This document shows positions 9,762 to 17,678 of a stretch of 64,000 nt of DNA, piece after piece. Origin of the DNA: Sulfurimicrobium lacus (lineage in GTDB: Bacteria; Pseudomonadota; Gammaproteobacteria; Burkholderiales; Sulfuricellaceae); assembly GCF_011764585.1 (NCBI RefSeq), contig NZ_AP022853.1, forward strand, positions 2,339,501 to 2,403,500. The letters are read 5' to 3'. The position numbers and the translations under genes are program-made. Below the pieces are notes generated by a model that made no database searches, was not told where the DNA came from, and saw only the letters and a program-made list of their open reading frames with translations. Each line of letters opens with the position of its first letter. Position 1 is the stretch's first letter.

Positions 9762-9793
9762 AATTGGAACTCGGTGATTACCGAATTGCCCTA

Positions 9794-9809
9794 TGCAAGG
9801 TATGTACCA
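9794..9809 (-). promoter_or_regulatory. sigma-54 promoter of the arx operon
   Basis: Read on the minus strand this is TGGTACATACCTTGCA. GG and GC are exactly 10 nt apart, matching TGGCACG-N4-TTGCW at all key positions except one base. It would start transcription about 22 nt before the 9761 ATG. The adjacent arxR encodes a sigma-54 activator. Confidence 0.8.
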
Positions 9810-9896
9810 TCACGATTAGACATCCCACGCGACTTGCCTAACCACCGGAAAGAATCTATCTTTCACCCGCTATCCGTAAAGCCCAACAAGATGGCG

Positions 9897-9941
9897 TTAC
9901 CATTTTGCGACCACATTTAACATGCCGTTACCAAAATGGAA
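9897..9941. promoter_or_regulatory. paired operator-like sites in arx divergent region
   Basis: Two copies of TTACC followed by four A/T bases lie at 9897-9910 (TTACCATTTTGCGA) and 9928-9941 (TTACCAAAATGGAA). Their starts are 31 bp apart, three helical turns. They lie about 90-130 bp upstream of the sigma-54 promoter. The same half-sites with better symmetry occur at 25226-25271. They are proposed enhancer sites for ArxR. Confidence 0.55.
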
Positions 9942-9958
9942 CATCAGGAGGACAGACC

Positions 9959-10798
9959 ATGCATCGCCGAACTTTTCTTGCCTTGCCGCTTTTGCTGGCG
10001 GCGAGAACATCACTCGGGGCCGACAAGCCGCTGCGCGTCGGAATGACGCCTGCCTTTCTGCATGACCAGCTTGCACTGCTGGCGGCATGGCAAAACTATT
10101 TGCAACAAACGCTGAAACGTCCGGTGGAGTTCGTTCAACGCGACCGTTATCGCGAGATGATGGATTTATTGCAGCAAAACAAGATCGATTTCGCCTGGGT
10201 ATGCGATTACCCCTACGTTTCGATGGGGAACCAGGTCAGGTTGCTTGCCGTCCCGGTCAATCAGGGCAAGCCGATTTACCGTTCCTACCTGATCGTTCCC
10301 GCGAAGGACACTCACACCCGTTCCATCGAGGACCTGAAAGGCGCGGTATTTGCCTACGCCGATCCACTGTCGAACACGGGCTATCTGGCGCCACGATTCG
10401 AGATCAAGCAGGCGGGCTACGACACGGCGACGTTTTTCCGCCGCACTTTTTTCACCTGGTCCCATCGCAAGGCGATCGAGGCCGTTGCAAGCGGGCTGGC
10501 CCAAGGGGCGGCGGTAGACAGTTATGTATGGCAGTCTCTTGAAAAGGTAAATCCCAAGCTGACCGCCAGAACGCGCGTGGTAAGGCAATCCGAAGCTTTC
10601 GGATTCCCGCCGTTCGTGGCGAATCGCAGTGTCAGCCAGGCGGATTTCGACGCCATGCGCGCAGCGCTCCTGAACATGAGCCACAACCCCGCCGGACAGG
10701 CATTGCTGGCAAAGCTGAATCTGGACGGCTTTATTGCCGGTTCTCCCGATCTCTATAAAAGCGTTGCCCTCATGGCTGCTTCCTTCGGTCAGCCCTGA
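9959..10798 (+). CDS. arxX: periplasmic oxyanion-binding protein ArxX (PhnD-like)
   Basis: Periplasmic binding protein of the PhnD/AioX type that should sense arsenite and signal to the kinase encoded next. The 279 residues start with a signal sequence (MHRRTFLALPLLLAARTSLGA) and contain the two-lobe fold with YRSYLIVP and GFPPFVA. Cys82 in WVCDYPYV is shared with the paralogue at 25312 and is a candidate for the metal-binding Cys known in AioX. ATG 9959 follows AGGAGG. The stop overlaps the kinase start by one base (TGATG). Confidence 0.83.
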   Translation: MHRRTFLALPLLLAARTSLGADKPLRVGMTPAFLHDQLALLAAWQNYLQQTLKRPVEFVQRDRYREMMDLLQQNKIDFAWVCDYPYVSMGNQVRLLAVPVNQGKPIYRSYLIVPAKDTHTRSIEDLKGAVFAYADPLSNTGYLAPRFEIKQAGYDTATFFRRTFFTWSHRKAIEAVASGLAQGAAVDSYVWQSLEKVNPKLTARTRVVRQSEAFGFPPFVANRSVSQADFDAMRAALLNMSHNPAGQALLAKLNLDGFIAGSPDLYKSVALMAASFGQP

Positions 10799-12255
10799 TG
10801 TTCTTCAACCTGAGCCTGCGTTTCAAACTGCCGCTGTGGGGCAGCTTGCTGATCGTCATCACCGCCTTGACGCTGTCGCTGACCTTCATGGGACAGGCCT
10901 ACGACGATCTGAAACAGGACGTGCTGCGCAGTTCCGAAGACCTCGGGCTGACCATGTCGCGCGCGCTTATACCGCTGATGTTGCACGACGATATGTGGCT
11001 GGCTTTCGAAATGGTCTCCCTGCCCTTCCAGGAAAACTCCCATACCGATGGAATGCACGCCGAGAGCCTGATCGTGCTTGACCCCGAAAGGCGGGTGTAT
11101 GTTTCGTCTCTTCCGGAACGCTATCCGGTTTTAGCCGAGCTTCCCACCCTCGGGCGGGAATTCGCCTACGTCGACAAGTCTCTTGGGACATTGCAGGAAG
11201 GCGAATCCAAGGTGCTGGAACCGCCGGACTCGTCCCGCCTGTTCATCGTCCTGCCCATCATCGCTGACGGTGTGACGCTCGGGACATTGCTGGTGGTGCA
11301 CGACACCTCGTCCTTCTGGTTCCGCTTCTTGCGCCTTGCCGACCGGGCGCTGTGGATCACGCTGATCGTCCTGGGCGTATTGCTGCCCATCAACTGGTAC
11401 TGGGGGCAACGCATGACGCGGCCGCTCTCGTTGCTGGCGCAGCACATGGAAACCATCCACCATCAGCTGCCGGAGGCGCTGGAACCTGGCATCTACGAGT
11501 ACGGCGACGAATTGGGAAGGCTCTACAAGGCCTTTGCCGAGATGGTGGCGCAACTCAAGGAAAAGGCCCTGCTGGAAAAGCAGATGATCCAGTCCGAGCG
11601 CATGGCTGCGGTGGGGCGTTTCACCGCCAGTATCGCCCATGAGATCAACAACCCGCTGGGCGGCATGTTTAACGCCATCAGCACACTTAAGCGGCACGTT
11701 TCGCTCGACCCCGTCGCGCAAATGACGGTTTCCCACCTCGAACGGGGCCTGCAGCAAATCCGCGACACCGTTGCCGCCCTGCTGGTGGAAGCCAAGCTGA
11801 AAAGCCGCTTCCTTATCCGCCAGGATTTCGACGACGTGCGCCTGCTGGTCACTCACGAGGCGCACAAGAAGCACGTCGAGCTTGCCTGGTCAATCGCCAC
11901 GGATGAATCGTTGCCGCTGGCGTCCACGCTGGTGCGGCAGATTCTCATCAACCTGTTGCTCAACGCGATCCAGGCTGCTTCGGATGGCGGGCACGTATCG
12001 CTGCGCGCGGCCATGGACGGGGACAATCTGCTAATCCGCGTGGAAAACGATGGCAAGATGCTGACGCCCGAACAAATGGGTACCCTGTTCGAGCCGTTCT
12101 CGCGCTTCAGCGAGCAAGGGAACGGGCTGGGCCTGTGGATCATTTACCAGATCGTGCAGCAACTAAAAGGAACCGTTACTGCTGGTACCGATGCCGGCAT
12201 CACGCATTTTCTTGTTTTGCTTCCGCTGACTGAACAGAAGGATGGGAATGTCTAA
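10798..12255 (+). CDS. arxS: sensor histidine kinase ArxS
   Basis: Inner-membrane kinase partner of ArxX. The 485 residues have a helix near 11-33, a periplasmic sensor part, a second helix near 180-200, a HAMP-like linker with coiled coil, the H-box SIAHEINNPLGG (about 278), and an ATPase part with NLLLNAIQAA and GNGLGLWI. It is translationally coupled to arxX and overlaps arxR, so the three should be made together. It is closely similar to the kinase at 26169-27617. Confidence 0.85.
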   Translation: MFFNLSLRFKLPLWGSLLIVITALTLSLTFMGQAYDDLKQDVLRSSEDLGLTMSRALIPLMLHDDMWLAFEMVSLPFQENSHTDGMHAESLIVLDPERRVYVSSLPERYPVLAELPTLGREFAYVDKSLGTLQEGESKVLEPPDSSRLFIVLPIIADGVTLGTLLVVHDTSSFWFRFLRLADRALWITLIVLGVLLPINWYWGQRMTRPLSLLAQHMETIHHQLPEALEPGIYEYGDELGRLYKAFAEMVAQLKEKALLEKQMIQSERMAAVGRFTASIAHEINNPLGGMFNAISTLKRHVSLDPVAQMTVSHLERGLQQIRDTVAALLVEAKLKSRFLIRQDFDDVRLLVTHEAHKKHVELAWSIATDESLPLASTLVRQILINLLLNAIQAASDGGHVSLRAAMDGDNLLIRVENDGKMLTPEQMGTLFEPFSRFSEQGNGLGLWIIYQIVQQLKGTVTAGTDAGITHFLVLLPLTEQKDGNV

Positions 12256-13558
12256 GCAAATCTGCCTCATCGAGGACGATGAGATCATGGGCGAAACACT
12301 CCTGGTTCGCCTGACCCTTGAAGGCTTTTCCTGCGATTGGTACCAGAGGGGACAGGAGGCCTTGGCCGCGCTCAAGGATAAAAACTACAATCTGGTGATC
12401 AGCGACATCCGCTTGCCGGACATCAGCGGCGACACCCTGTTCCGCCAATTGCGGGAAGCCCATGCCGCCATTCCACCATTCATTTTCATCACCGGCTTCT
12501 CCGATATTGAAACAGCGGTGGAACTTCTCAAGCTGGGCGCTCAGGATTACCTGACCAAACCGTTCGATCTGGACGCGCTGGTGGAAAAGGCGCGCGCTAT
12601 CCTCGGCGAAGCGGAGGCGGAAACCGGCGTATCGCTGGGCGTCTCACCCGCCATGCGCCATATCGAAGCGATGTTGCCCAAACTGGCCGCCGGCAACACG
12701 TCGGTGCTGATTACGGGAGAATCGGGGGTAGGCAAGGAGCGGGTTGCCCTCGCGCTGCATCGCCTGGCGCACGAAAACCGGCCATTTGTCGCGGTGAACT
12801 GCGGCGCGCTGACGGAAACGCTGCTGGAAGCCGAGTTGTTCGGGTATGAAAAAGGCGCCTTCACCGGCGCCCAGCGCACCAAGAAAGGCGTGTTCGAGCA
12901 GGCGGATGGAGGGACACTGTTTCTCGACGAAATCGGCGACATGCCTTTATCGATGCAGATCAAGGTGCTGCGCTCGATCCAGGAACGCACCATTGTCCGG
13001 GTTGGCGGCGAGACCGCCATCCCGGTTAATTTCCGGCTGATTTGCGCAACCCACCGGGACTTGAAGGCCATGGTGGAGGCCGGAGAGTTTCGCGAAGACC
13101 TCTATTACCGCGTCACAGTCATCAGCTTGCGGATTCCGCCCTTGCGGGAACGCAAGGAAGACATCTTGTGGATGGCGCACCGTTTCCTCGCAGACCTGTC
13201 GGCGCAGCACGACGGTGAGATATTTGTCTTGCAGCCCTCAACCGAACGCGCACTGCTTGACTATCGCTGGCCAGGAAACATCCGGGAACTCAAACATGCC
13301 CTGGAACGCGCCTGCGTCCTCACCGAAGGGCGGGCTCTCTCGCCGGACGCCGTTTTCGAGCGCCCCGCGAGGAGCGAAATCGCAGCCTCGAACAAGCTTT
13401 CCGCACTGGACGATTATCTGGCCGAAAGCGAGCGCAAATACATTCTGGACGCGCTGGAAAAACACAACTGGCAGATTCAAATCTGCGCCGCCGCGCTCGG
13501 CATTAGCCGCAAGAACTTATGGCAGAAGATGCGCAGGCTCAATATCAGCCGAGAGTAA
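12248..13558 (+). CDS. arxR: sigma-54-dependent response regulator ArxR (NtrC family)
   Basis: Activator of the sigma-54 promoter at 9794-9809. The 436 residues have a receiver domain (EDDE near 10, phospho-acceptor in SDIRLPD near 53, K in LTKPFD), an AAA+ domain with GESGVGKE and the sigma-54 loop GAFTGAQ, and a C-terminal Fis-type helix-turn-helix (LGISRKNLWQKM). ATG 12248 is preferred to 12242 because it is better spaced from AAGGA. The 3' end overlaps the convergent gene at 13545 by 14 nt. Confidence 0.88.
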   Translation: MSKQICLIEDDEIMGETLLVRLTLEGFSCDWYQRGQEALAALKDKNYNLVISDIRLPDISGDTLFRQLREAHAAIPPFIFITGFSDIETAVELLKLGAQDYLTKPFDLDALVEKARAILGEAEAETGVSLGVSPAMRHIEAMLPKLAAGNTSVLITGESGVGKERVALALHRLAHENRPFVAVNCGALTETLLEAELFGYEKGAFTGAQRTKKGVFEQADGGTLFLDEIGDMPLSMQIKVLRSIQERTIVRVGGETAIPVNFRLICATHRDLKAMVEAGEFREDLYYRVTVISLRIPPLRERKEDILWMAHRFLADLSAQHDGEIFVLQPSTERALLDYRWPGNIRELKHALERACVLTEGRALSPDAVFERPARSEIAASNKLSALDDYLAESERKYILDALEKHNWQIQICAAALGISRKNLWQKMRRLNISRE

Positions 13559-13946
13559 CCCCACCTTGGCGCACCAGTTCCGATTGATGAGCCGCCACCC
13601 GATCCACCGCATCATCAACGGAAAGTCCCGCCTCCACTCCGTCCATGATCATGCGCTGCAAAATGGCGCCGAGCATTTCGACATTGGCCTTGCCATGCTC
13701 CCGTAGCGCGCGCAGAAACATTACAGTATTGTTGTCCTGAAACCGCTCCTCGAATTCGTCGTAGTCCTTGCCTGTGGCAAGCCAGTAGCAGAGATCGTAT
13801 GCCAGGCTGAAAACCGGCTCCAGTTGTTCCTGACCGAGTCCCGGTATGTTCAGCCCCACTTCCTGCATCAGGTCATGTCGGAACTCGTCCAGTCCATAGC
13901 CCGCTTCGCCTTTTACCACCTGCTGTGGCGTGAATTCCCATTCCAT
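13545..13946 (-). CDS. conserved hypothetical protein, 133 aa
   Basis: I do not recognise this family. It is an acidic, mostly helical protein beginning MEWEFTPQQVVKGEAGYG, without membrane segments, signal peptide or Cys clusters. It is the last gene of the second molybdoenzyme operon, 19 nt after moaD. The first 29 bp of the gene recur exactly at 15215-15243 ahead of moaA copy 2. Its place suggests a role in maturation of the enzyme or its cofactor, but nothing in the sequence proves it. Confidence 0.7.
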   Translation of the reverse strand: MEWEFTPQQVVKGEAGYGLDEFRHDLMQEVGLNIPGLGQEQLEPVFSLAYDLCYWLATGKDYDEFEERFQDNNTVMFLRALREHGKANVEMLGAILQRMIMDGVEAGLSVDDAVDRVAAHQSELVRQGGVTLG

Positions 13947-13965
13947 GATGATTTCCTTCTGTCAG

Positions 13966-14220
13966 TTAACCGCCGGTGACCGGTGGAAAAAAGGCCACCT
14001 CGTCGCCATCGTTGATCGGCAGCGCGGACGACGCCATTTCCTGGTTCACCGCGCAGCGCAGGGCATTGTTCGTGACCAGCCGGGACCATTCGCCACCGCG
14101 GGATGCCAGGTGGGCGCGAAGTTCGGCGACCGTCACGACCGAGCCCGGCAGCGCGGTTTTTTCCTCGGATAGCCCCAGCGCGTCGCGCAGCGAGGCAAAA
14201 TACAAAAGTTTAATGGCCAT
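13966..14220 (-). CDS. moaD: molybdopterin synthase sulfur carrier MoaD
   Basis: Small ubiquitin-like protein that carries the sulfur for molybdopterin synthesis as a C-terminal thiocarboxylate. The 84 residues start MAIKLLYFASLRDALG and end FFPPVTGG; the terminal GG is the functional signature. ATG 14220 lies 2 nt after the moaA stop. The frame is open upstream to 14394 but that part overlaps moaA. MoaE, its partner, is not in the window. Confidence 0.92.
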   Translation of the reverse strand: MAIKLLYFASLRDALGLSEEKTALPGSVVTVAELRAHLASRGGEWSRLVTNNALRCAVNQEMASSALPINDGDEVAFFPPVTGG

Positions 14221-14222
14221 GA

Positions 14223-15194
14223 CTAACCTCCGGTCGATGACATGAAGCGTATGACCTTGGCTGGGTCTTCGCCGAATTCGTGTTTGAAAGGCTTGCGCCC
14301 GATGCCTTCGAGCAGCGCGGATTGCAGTTGCGCGTCGCTGCATCCGGCGCGCAGCAGGGTTCCCAAATTCACACTGTCGTTGTCGCCAAGACAAGGATAA
14401 AGGGTTCCGTCCACACCCAGACGCACGCGATTGCAGGTTTCGCAGAAATGCTGGGACATGGGCGTAATGAAACCGATCTGGAATCGCCGATCCGGGGACA
14501 CCAGGTACTTGGCTGGCCCACCTCCGGGTACGATGCCGTCCACCAGGCCAAAACGCGCGCGCAGGCGTTCCCGGATCGGGCCAAGCGGGATGAATCCTGT
14601 GTTTCTGCCCGTTTGCCCGACCGGCATGGTTTCGATCAGGCGCAACACGAACCCCTGTTCGCCGCAGTAGGCTACCATGGCGTCGATTTCGTCGTCGCTA
14701 ACCCCCGGCATCACCACCATGTTGATCTTGATCGGGCCAAAACCCTCCTCCCTTGCGGCCCTCAGGCCATCCAGCACGAACGCGAGAGCATCTCGTTTGG
14801 TGATTGCGGCGAAGCGGACCGGGTCGAGCGAGTCGAGGCTGACGTTGAGCCTGCTAATGCCGGCTTTGCGCAGCGCCTGGGCGTGTCTGGCCAACTGAGT
14901 GGCATTGGTGGAAAGCGACAAGTCCTCGATGCCGGGCAGTGCGGCAAGACGACAGGCCAGATCCGGAAGGTTGCGGCGCAACAGCGGCTCGCCGCCGGTT
15001 ACCCGGATGCGCCGCACGCCCAGGCGGCCAAACGCCCCCACCACGCGCTCGATTTCGTCGAAGTTCAGCCAGTTAGCCGGCTCCTCGTAACCCTTGAATC
15101 CCTCCGGCATGCAGTAGGCGCAGCGCAAATCGCAGCGGTCGGTAACGGACAGCCGCAGGTATTCGATTCGACGTCCGTGTCTGTCATACAACAT
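14223..15194 (-). CDS. moaA: GTP 3',8-cyclase MoaA, copy 2
   Basis: Same family and length (323 residues) as the protein at 1756-2727, with CDLRCAYC, TGGEPLLR, CETCNRVRLG plus a third Cys, and a terminal GG. It forms a moaA-moaD pair inside the second molybdoenzyme operon. Translation may be coupled to the 19-residue ORF at 15184-15243, whose stop lies just inside this gene. Each module thus brings its own cofactor gene. Confidence 0.93.
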   Translation of the reverse strand: MLYDRHGRRIEYLRLSVTDRCDLRCAYCMPEGFKGYEEPANWLNFDEIERVVGAFGRLGVRRIRVTGGEPLLRRNLPDLACRLAALPGIEDLSLSTNATQLARHAQALRKAGISRLNVSLDSLDPVRFAAITKRDALAFVLDGLRAAREEGFGPIKINMVVMPGVSDDEIDAMVAYCGEQGFVLRLIETMPVGQTGRNTGFIPLGPIRERLRARFGLVDGIVPGGGPAKYLVSPDRRFQIGFITPMSQHFCETCNRVRLGVDGTLYPCLGDNDSVNLGTLLRAGCSDAQLQSALLEGIGRKPFKHEFGEDPAKVIRFMSSTGG

Positions 15195-15243
15195 AGGCTT
15201 TCACCCTCTTCACTACCTGCTGTGGCGTGAATTCCCATTCCAT
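15184..15243 (-). CDS. 19-residue leader ORF or duplicated gene start
   Basis: A short frame MEWEFTPQQVVKRVKAYVV begins at 15243 behind GGAGGTGAA and stops 11 nt inside moaA copy 2. Its first 29 bp are identical to the start of the 133-residue gene at 13946. It is either the remnant of a duplication or a real leader peptide coupling translation to moaA. Both readings fit; only the sequence identity is certain. Confidence 0.4.
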   Translation of the reverse strand: MEWEFTPQQVVKRVKAYVV

Positions 15244-15277
15244 TTCACCTCCTCAGCCTATCTTTAAGATACGGTTT

Positions 15278-15604
15278 TCAAGTCTTCTCCGCTCGCCCTG
15301 GAATGCATTCGATCATCAGGTTGTTTTCGTTGGCGAACTCCTTCAGAAAGCGAAAGCCAGTCGGCTCGCGCTTTCTCAGCCTGACATCCACCAGCAGGGC
15401 ACGCGCGCCCCTAGCCATGACCGGCCTCACGTAAGGGGAATACCTGAACGATCGGTCCTGACTAAAAGTAGAGTACAACCCCGCCAGCCTGTCGATCCAG
15501 TCGCCCGGTCTGAAGGCGTGTCCCGAGCGGGTTACACCGAGAATCAGGATGGCGCCGGGTTGATCCGACCAATCCGCCTCCCCGGTGTTCCTGTTCTTCT
15601 TCAT
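15278..15604 (-). CDS. DUF3579 family protein
   Basis: A 108-residue cytoplasmic protein matching the DUF3579 pattern: an ILGVTRSGHAFRPGDWIDRLAG start, then YSPYVRPV. The family occurs mostly in betaproteobacteria and has no assigned function. Its ATG overlaps the stop of the TusA-like gene (ATGA), so the two are translationally coupled. Confidence 0.78.
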   Translation of the reverse strand: MKKNRNTGEADWSDQPGAILILGVTRSGHAFRPGDWIDRLAGLYSTFSQDRSFRYSPYVRPVMARGARALLVDVRLRKREPTGFRFLKEFANENNLMIECIPGRAEKT

Positions 15605-16089
15605 CCCTTACGGATGAAGAAAGTCCATACGCCCGGCCCGGTTTCCAGGGTGTCCAACAACACGTTTCCGGTCGCCGCACACCAAGTTCCGACCTCATCC
15701 CGGGTGGAACTACAGGTGCTGACGAGTTTCATGATTTGCCCCTGCACCATGGTGTTGAAAAATCTTCTCGCCTCGATCACCGGCCCGGGGCAGACCATGC
15801 CAGTCACATCCAGCGTCACATGAGGCATGAGCGCCGCCTTTTTTCCTTTGCGCACGTAGTACTCGGTCACGCCTTCAGTGCTCTTTTCGGAACGAACGAC
15901 CTCGTTCCCCGTCGCCTTCGCCCAGGAAAACAGGTCATCCCGTGTGCCGGGGCAATTGGATTTCAGCAGCAGCACTTCGCCGGTTTTCATATCATCCAGT
16001 ACCCGTTTCGCGCCCAGCAAGGGATGTGGGCATACCAGGCCCGTCATATCCACGACGATATTTGGTTTGATCAGTGTCTCGTTTCCCAT
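15601..16089 (-). CDS. tandem two-domain TusA-like sulfur carrier
   Basis: The 162 residues hold two TusA/SirA domains. The first has LVCPHPLL with Cys20 and the second MVCPGPVI with Cys100; each also keeps a second conserved Cys (SNCPGT, STCSST). Single TusA proteins are about 80 residues and pass persulfide sulfur between proteins, so a head-to-tail double carrier is notable. ATG 16089 follows AGGAGA. Next to a rhodanese and a molybdoenzyme, a role in sulfur delivery to or from the substrate or cofactor is inferred. Confidence 0.85.
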   Translation of the reverse strand: MGNETLIKPNIVVDMTGLVCPHPLLGAKRVLDDMKTGEVLLLKSNCPGTRDDLFSWAKATGNEVVRSEKSTEGVTEYYVRKGKKAALMPHVTLDVTGMVCPGPVIEARRFFNTMVQGQIMKLVSTCSSTRDEVGTWCAATGNVLLDTLETGPGVWTFFIRKG

Positions 16090-16151
16090 TTCTGCCAATC
16101 TCCTTCTATTTGTAATCGTCCAAACCACCTCCACTCGCAGCGAACTCCGAT

Positions 16152-17243
16152 TCAGCCGAAAAGCGACGCAAAGTCCTGGTCGTCCCCCTCGCAGATCGGG
16201 CAGATGTCAGCTGGCGCGGGCGAGATGAAGAAGCGGTCGCAGCGAGTGCAGCGCTGTTTGCCCAGAGCATGCAGGGTCATCGCTTCGGCTGCCTTGGCAA
16301 GATTTTCCATCTCATCCTTGAAATACAAAACATGGGGCTGGCACACCTCGACGCACACGCCGCAACCGACGCAGCGCGTGAACTCGAACCCCAGGCTCCA
16401 GGCCGTGCCGCTTTCCCTGATCTGCATCGCGCCGGTGGGGCAGGCGCGGGCGCAGGCTTCGCAGGCGGTGCAGCCGGGCCGGATGGCAACCTGCGCAGCG
16501 AGCAGGGCGGCATGGCTGGGCAAGGGCACAGGCAATTCCTGTGGCGTGTTGAACAGAATTTGCAGCAATTCCCGCCCTGCGGTGGAAAACGGCGCGGCGA
16601 AACGGATCGCCTTGAGGGGGATGGGCTGCGCCTCGCTTGCTGAAACCGGGCGCGTCAACTGGTCGGCGCCGCGCCCAACGAAGCGGCGGAACAGGTGGCG
16701 GCGGGAGGGGTTGTGCCCAGTCTTGACTAGTTCGGCTTCGCGTTCATCAGGCACGGAAATATCGGCCCACTTGTCGTTGCCGACAACGCGCCGCAGCGTC
16801 TCGACCGCCTCCAGATGGAGGCCCAGCCTGCCCTCTCCCCGCGCGCCATGTGGACATTCGGCGCAATGTTGCGTGCCGGCCAGCGTGACGGCAATGCCGC
16901 GGCTGGCGAGATAAGCCAGCATCGCCGCATCCAGGGCGCCCAGGCAGGGCACGATTTCGTCGCCCTGAAGTTCGGAAGGCGCGCAGGCGAAGCGCACTTC
17001 GGGCTGTTTGACGGCGCGCTTCAGCACCTCGATGCGGGGCAGATTGTCAGCCAGCAGCGCCTCGGTGGGGCAGGCAGCAGCACACAACGCGCAGTTCTGG
17101 CACGCCGCGGTGCGAATTGTGACGCCCTCGTCGTTCAGCTCAAGCGCTTCGTGAGGACAGGCGTCGGCGCAACGGCTGCATGCGCTGTAACGGTAGCGGT
17201 AACGGGTGCAGCGGCTGGCGCGGTATTCGGGCTGGGTCAGCAT
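16152..17243 (-). CDS. polyferredoxin-like Fe-S protein, ArxB' paralogue
   Basis: A 363-residue iron-sulfur protein with CSRCADACP, CQNCALCAAACP, HCAECPHG, CTACEACARACP, CVGCGVCVEVC and a terminal CTRCDRF/CPIC ribbon. The layout matches the protein at 8532-9761, so both modules carry this unusual subunit. No signal peptide is evident. It lies 3 nt behind the rhodanese-like gene. It may transfer electrons or help build the enzyme; the function is unproven. Confidence 0.82.
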   Translation of the reverse strand: MLTQPEYRASRCTRYRYRYSACSRCADACPHEALELNDEGVTIRTAACQNCALCAAACPTEALLADNLPRIEVLKRAVKQPEVRFACAPSELQGDEIVPCLGALDAAMLAYLASRGIAVTLAGTQHCAECPHGARGEGRLGLHLEAVETLRRVVGNDKWADISVPDEREAELVKTGHNPSRRHLFRRFVGRGADQLTRPVSASEAQPIPLKAIRFAAPFSTAGRELLQILFNTPQELPVPLPSHAALLAAQVAIRPGCTACEACARACPTGAMQIRESGTAWSLGFEFTRCVGCGVCVEVCQPHVLYFKDEMENLAKAAEAMTLHALGKQRCTRCDRFFISPAPADICPICEGDDQDFASLFG

Positions 17244-17246
17244 GGA

Positions 17247-17678
17247 TTACTTGTATTCATGCAGCGCCTGCCCCTGCTCGCAGGTATTGCTGGGGATGGT
17301 GAAGTTCTGCGGCATGATGGTTTCAGCGGTTTTGCCACCGCCCTCCTTCGCCTGTCGCCACGCGGCGTATCCGCCTTTTACCGCATACACATCCTGCCCA
17401 CTTTTTCTGGAGACACTTTGGGCAGTTTCCATCGCCTGCCGGTCGCTATCCCCCACCACCAGCGCATACCCGCCCGGCTTGGGCTTGACGCCTTCCTTGT
17501 AGATCACGGCGAAGGGAATGGGTTGTTGCTTGCGCGGACCTTCGCCGCGCGCGTCGATGATGCAGCAGGGCTGGTTTTTTTTCAGCATTTCCACGAGCTG
17601 GGCGCTGTCCAGCAACGCGGCGGTAGCGGCCCATGCCGGCGCTGACAACGCACACATCAAAGCCAGCAGCCTTTTCAT
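17247..17678 (-). CDS. exported rhodanese-like protein without catalytic Cys
   Basis: A 143-residue protein with a signal peptide (cleavage near AWA-A, residue 17) and a rhodanese-like fold: IIDARGEG near 42 and VYAVKGGYAAWRQA near 97. The loop that should hold the catalytic Cys reads LVVGDSDRQAM, so classical sulfurtransferase chemistry is unlikely. Two other Cys pairs (CC near 39, Cys near 133) remain. It is coupled to the HisA-like gene through an ATGA overlap. A binding or redox role is possible. Confidence 0.78.
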   Translation of the reverse strand: MKRLLALMCALSAPAWAATAALLDSAQLVEMLKKNQPCCIIDARGEGPRKQQPIPFAVIYKEGVKPKPGGYALVVGDSDRQAMETAQSVSRKSGQDVYAVKGGYAAWRQAKEGGGKTAETIMPQNFTIPSNTCEQGQALHEYK

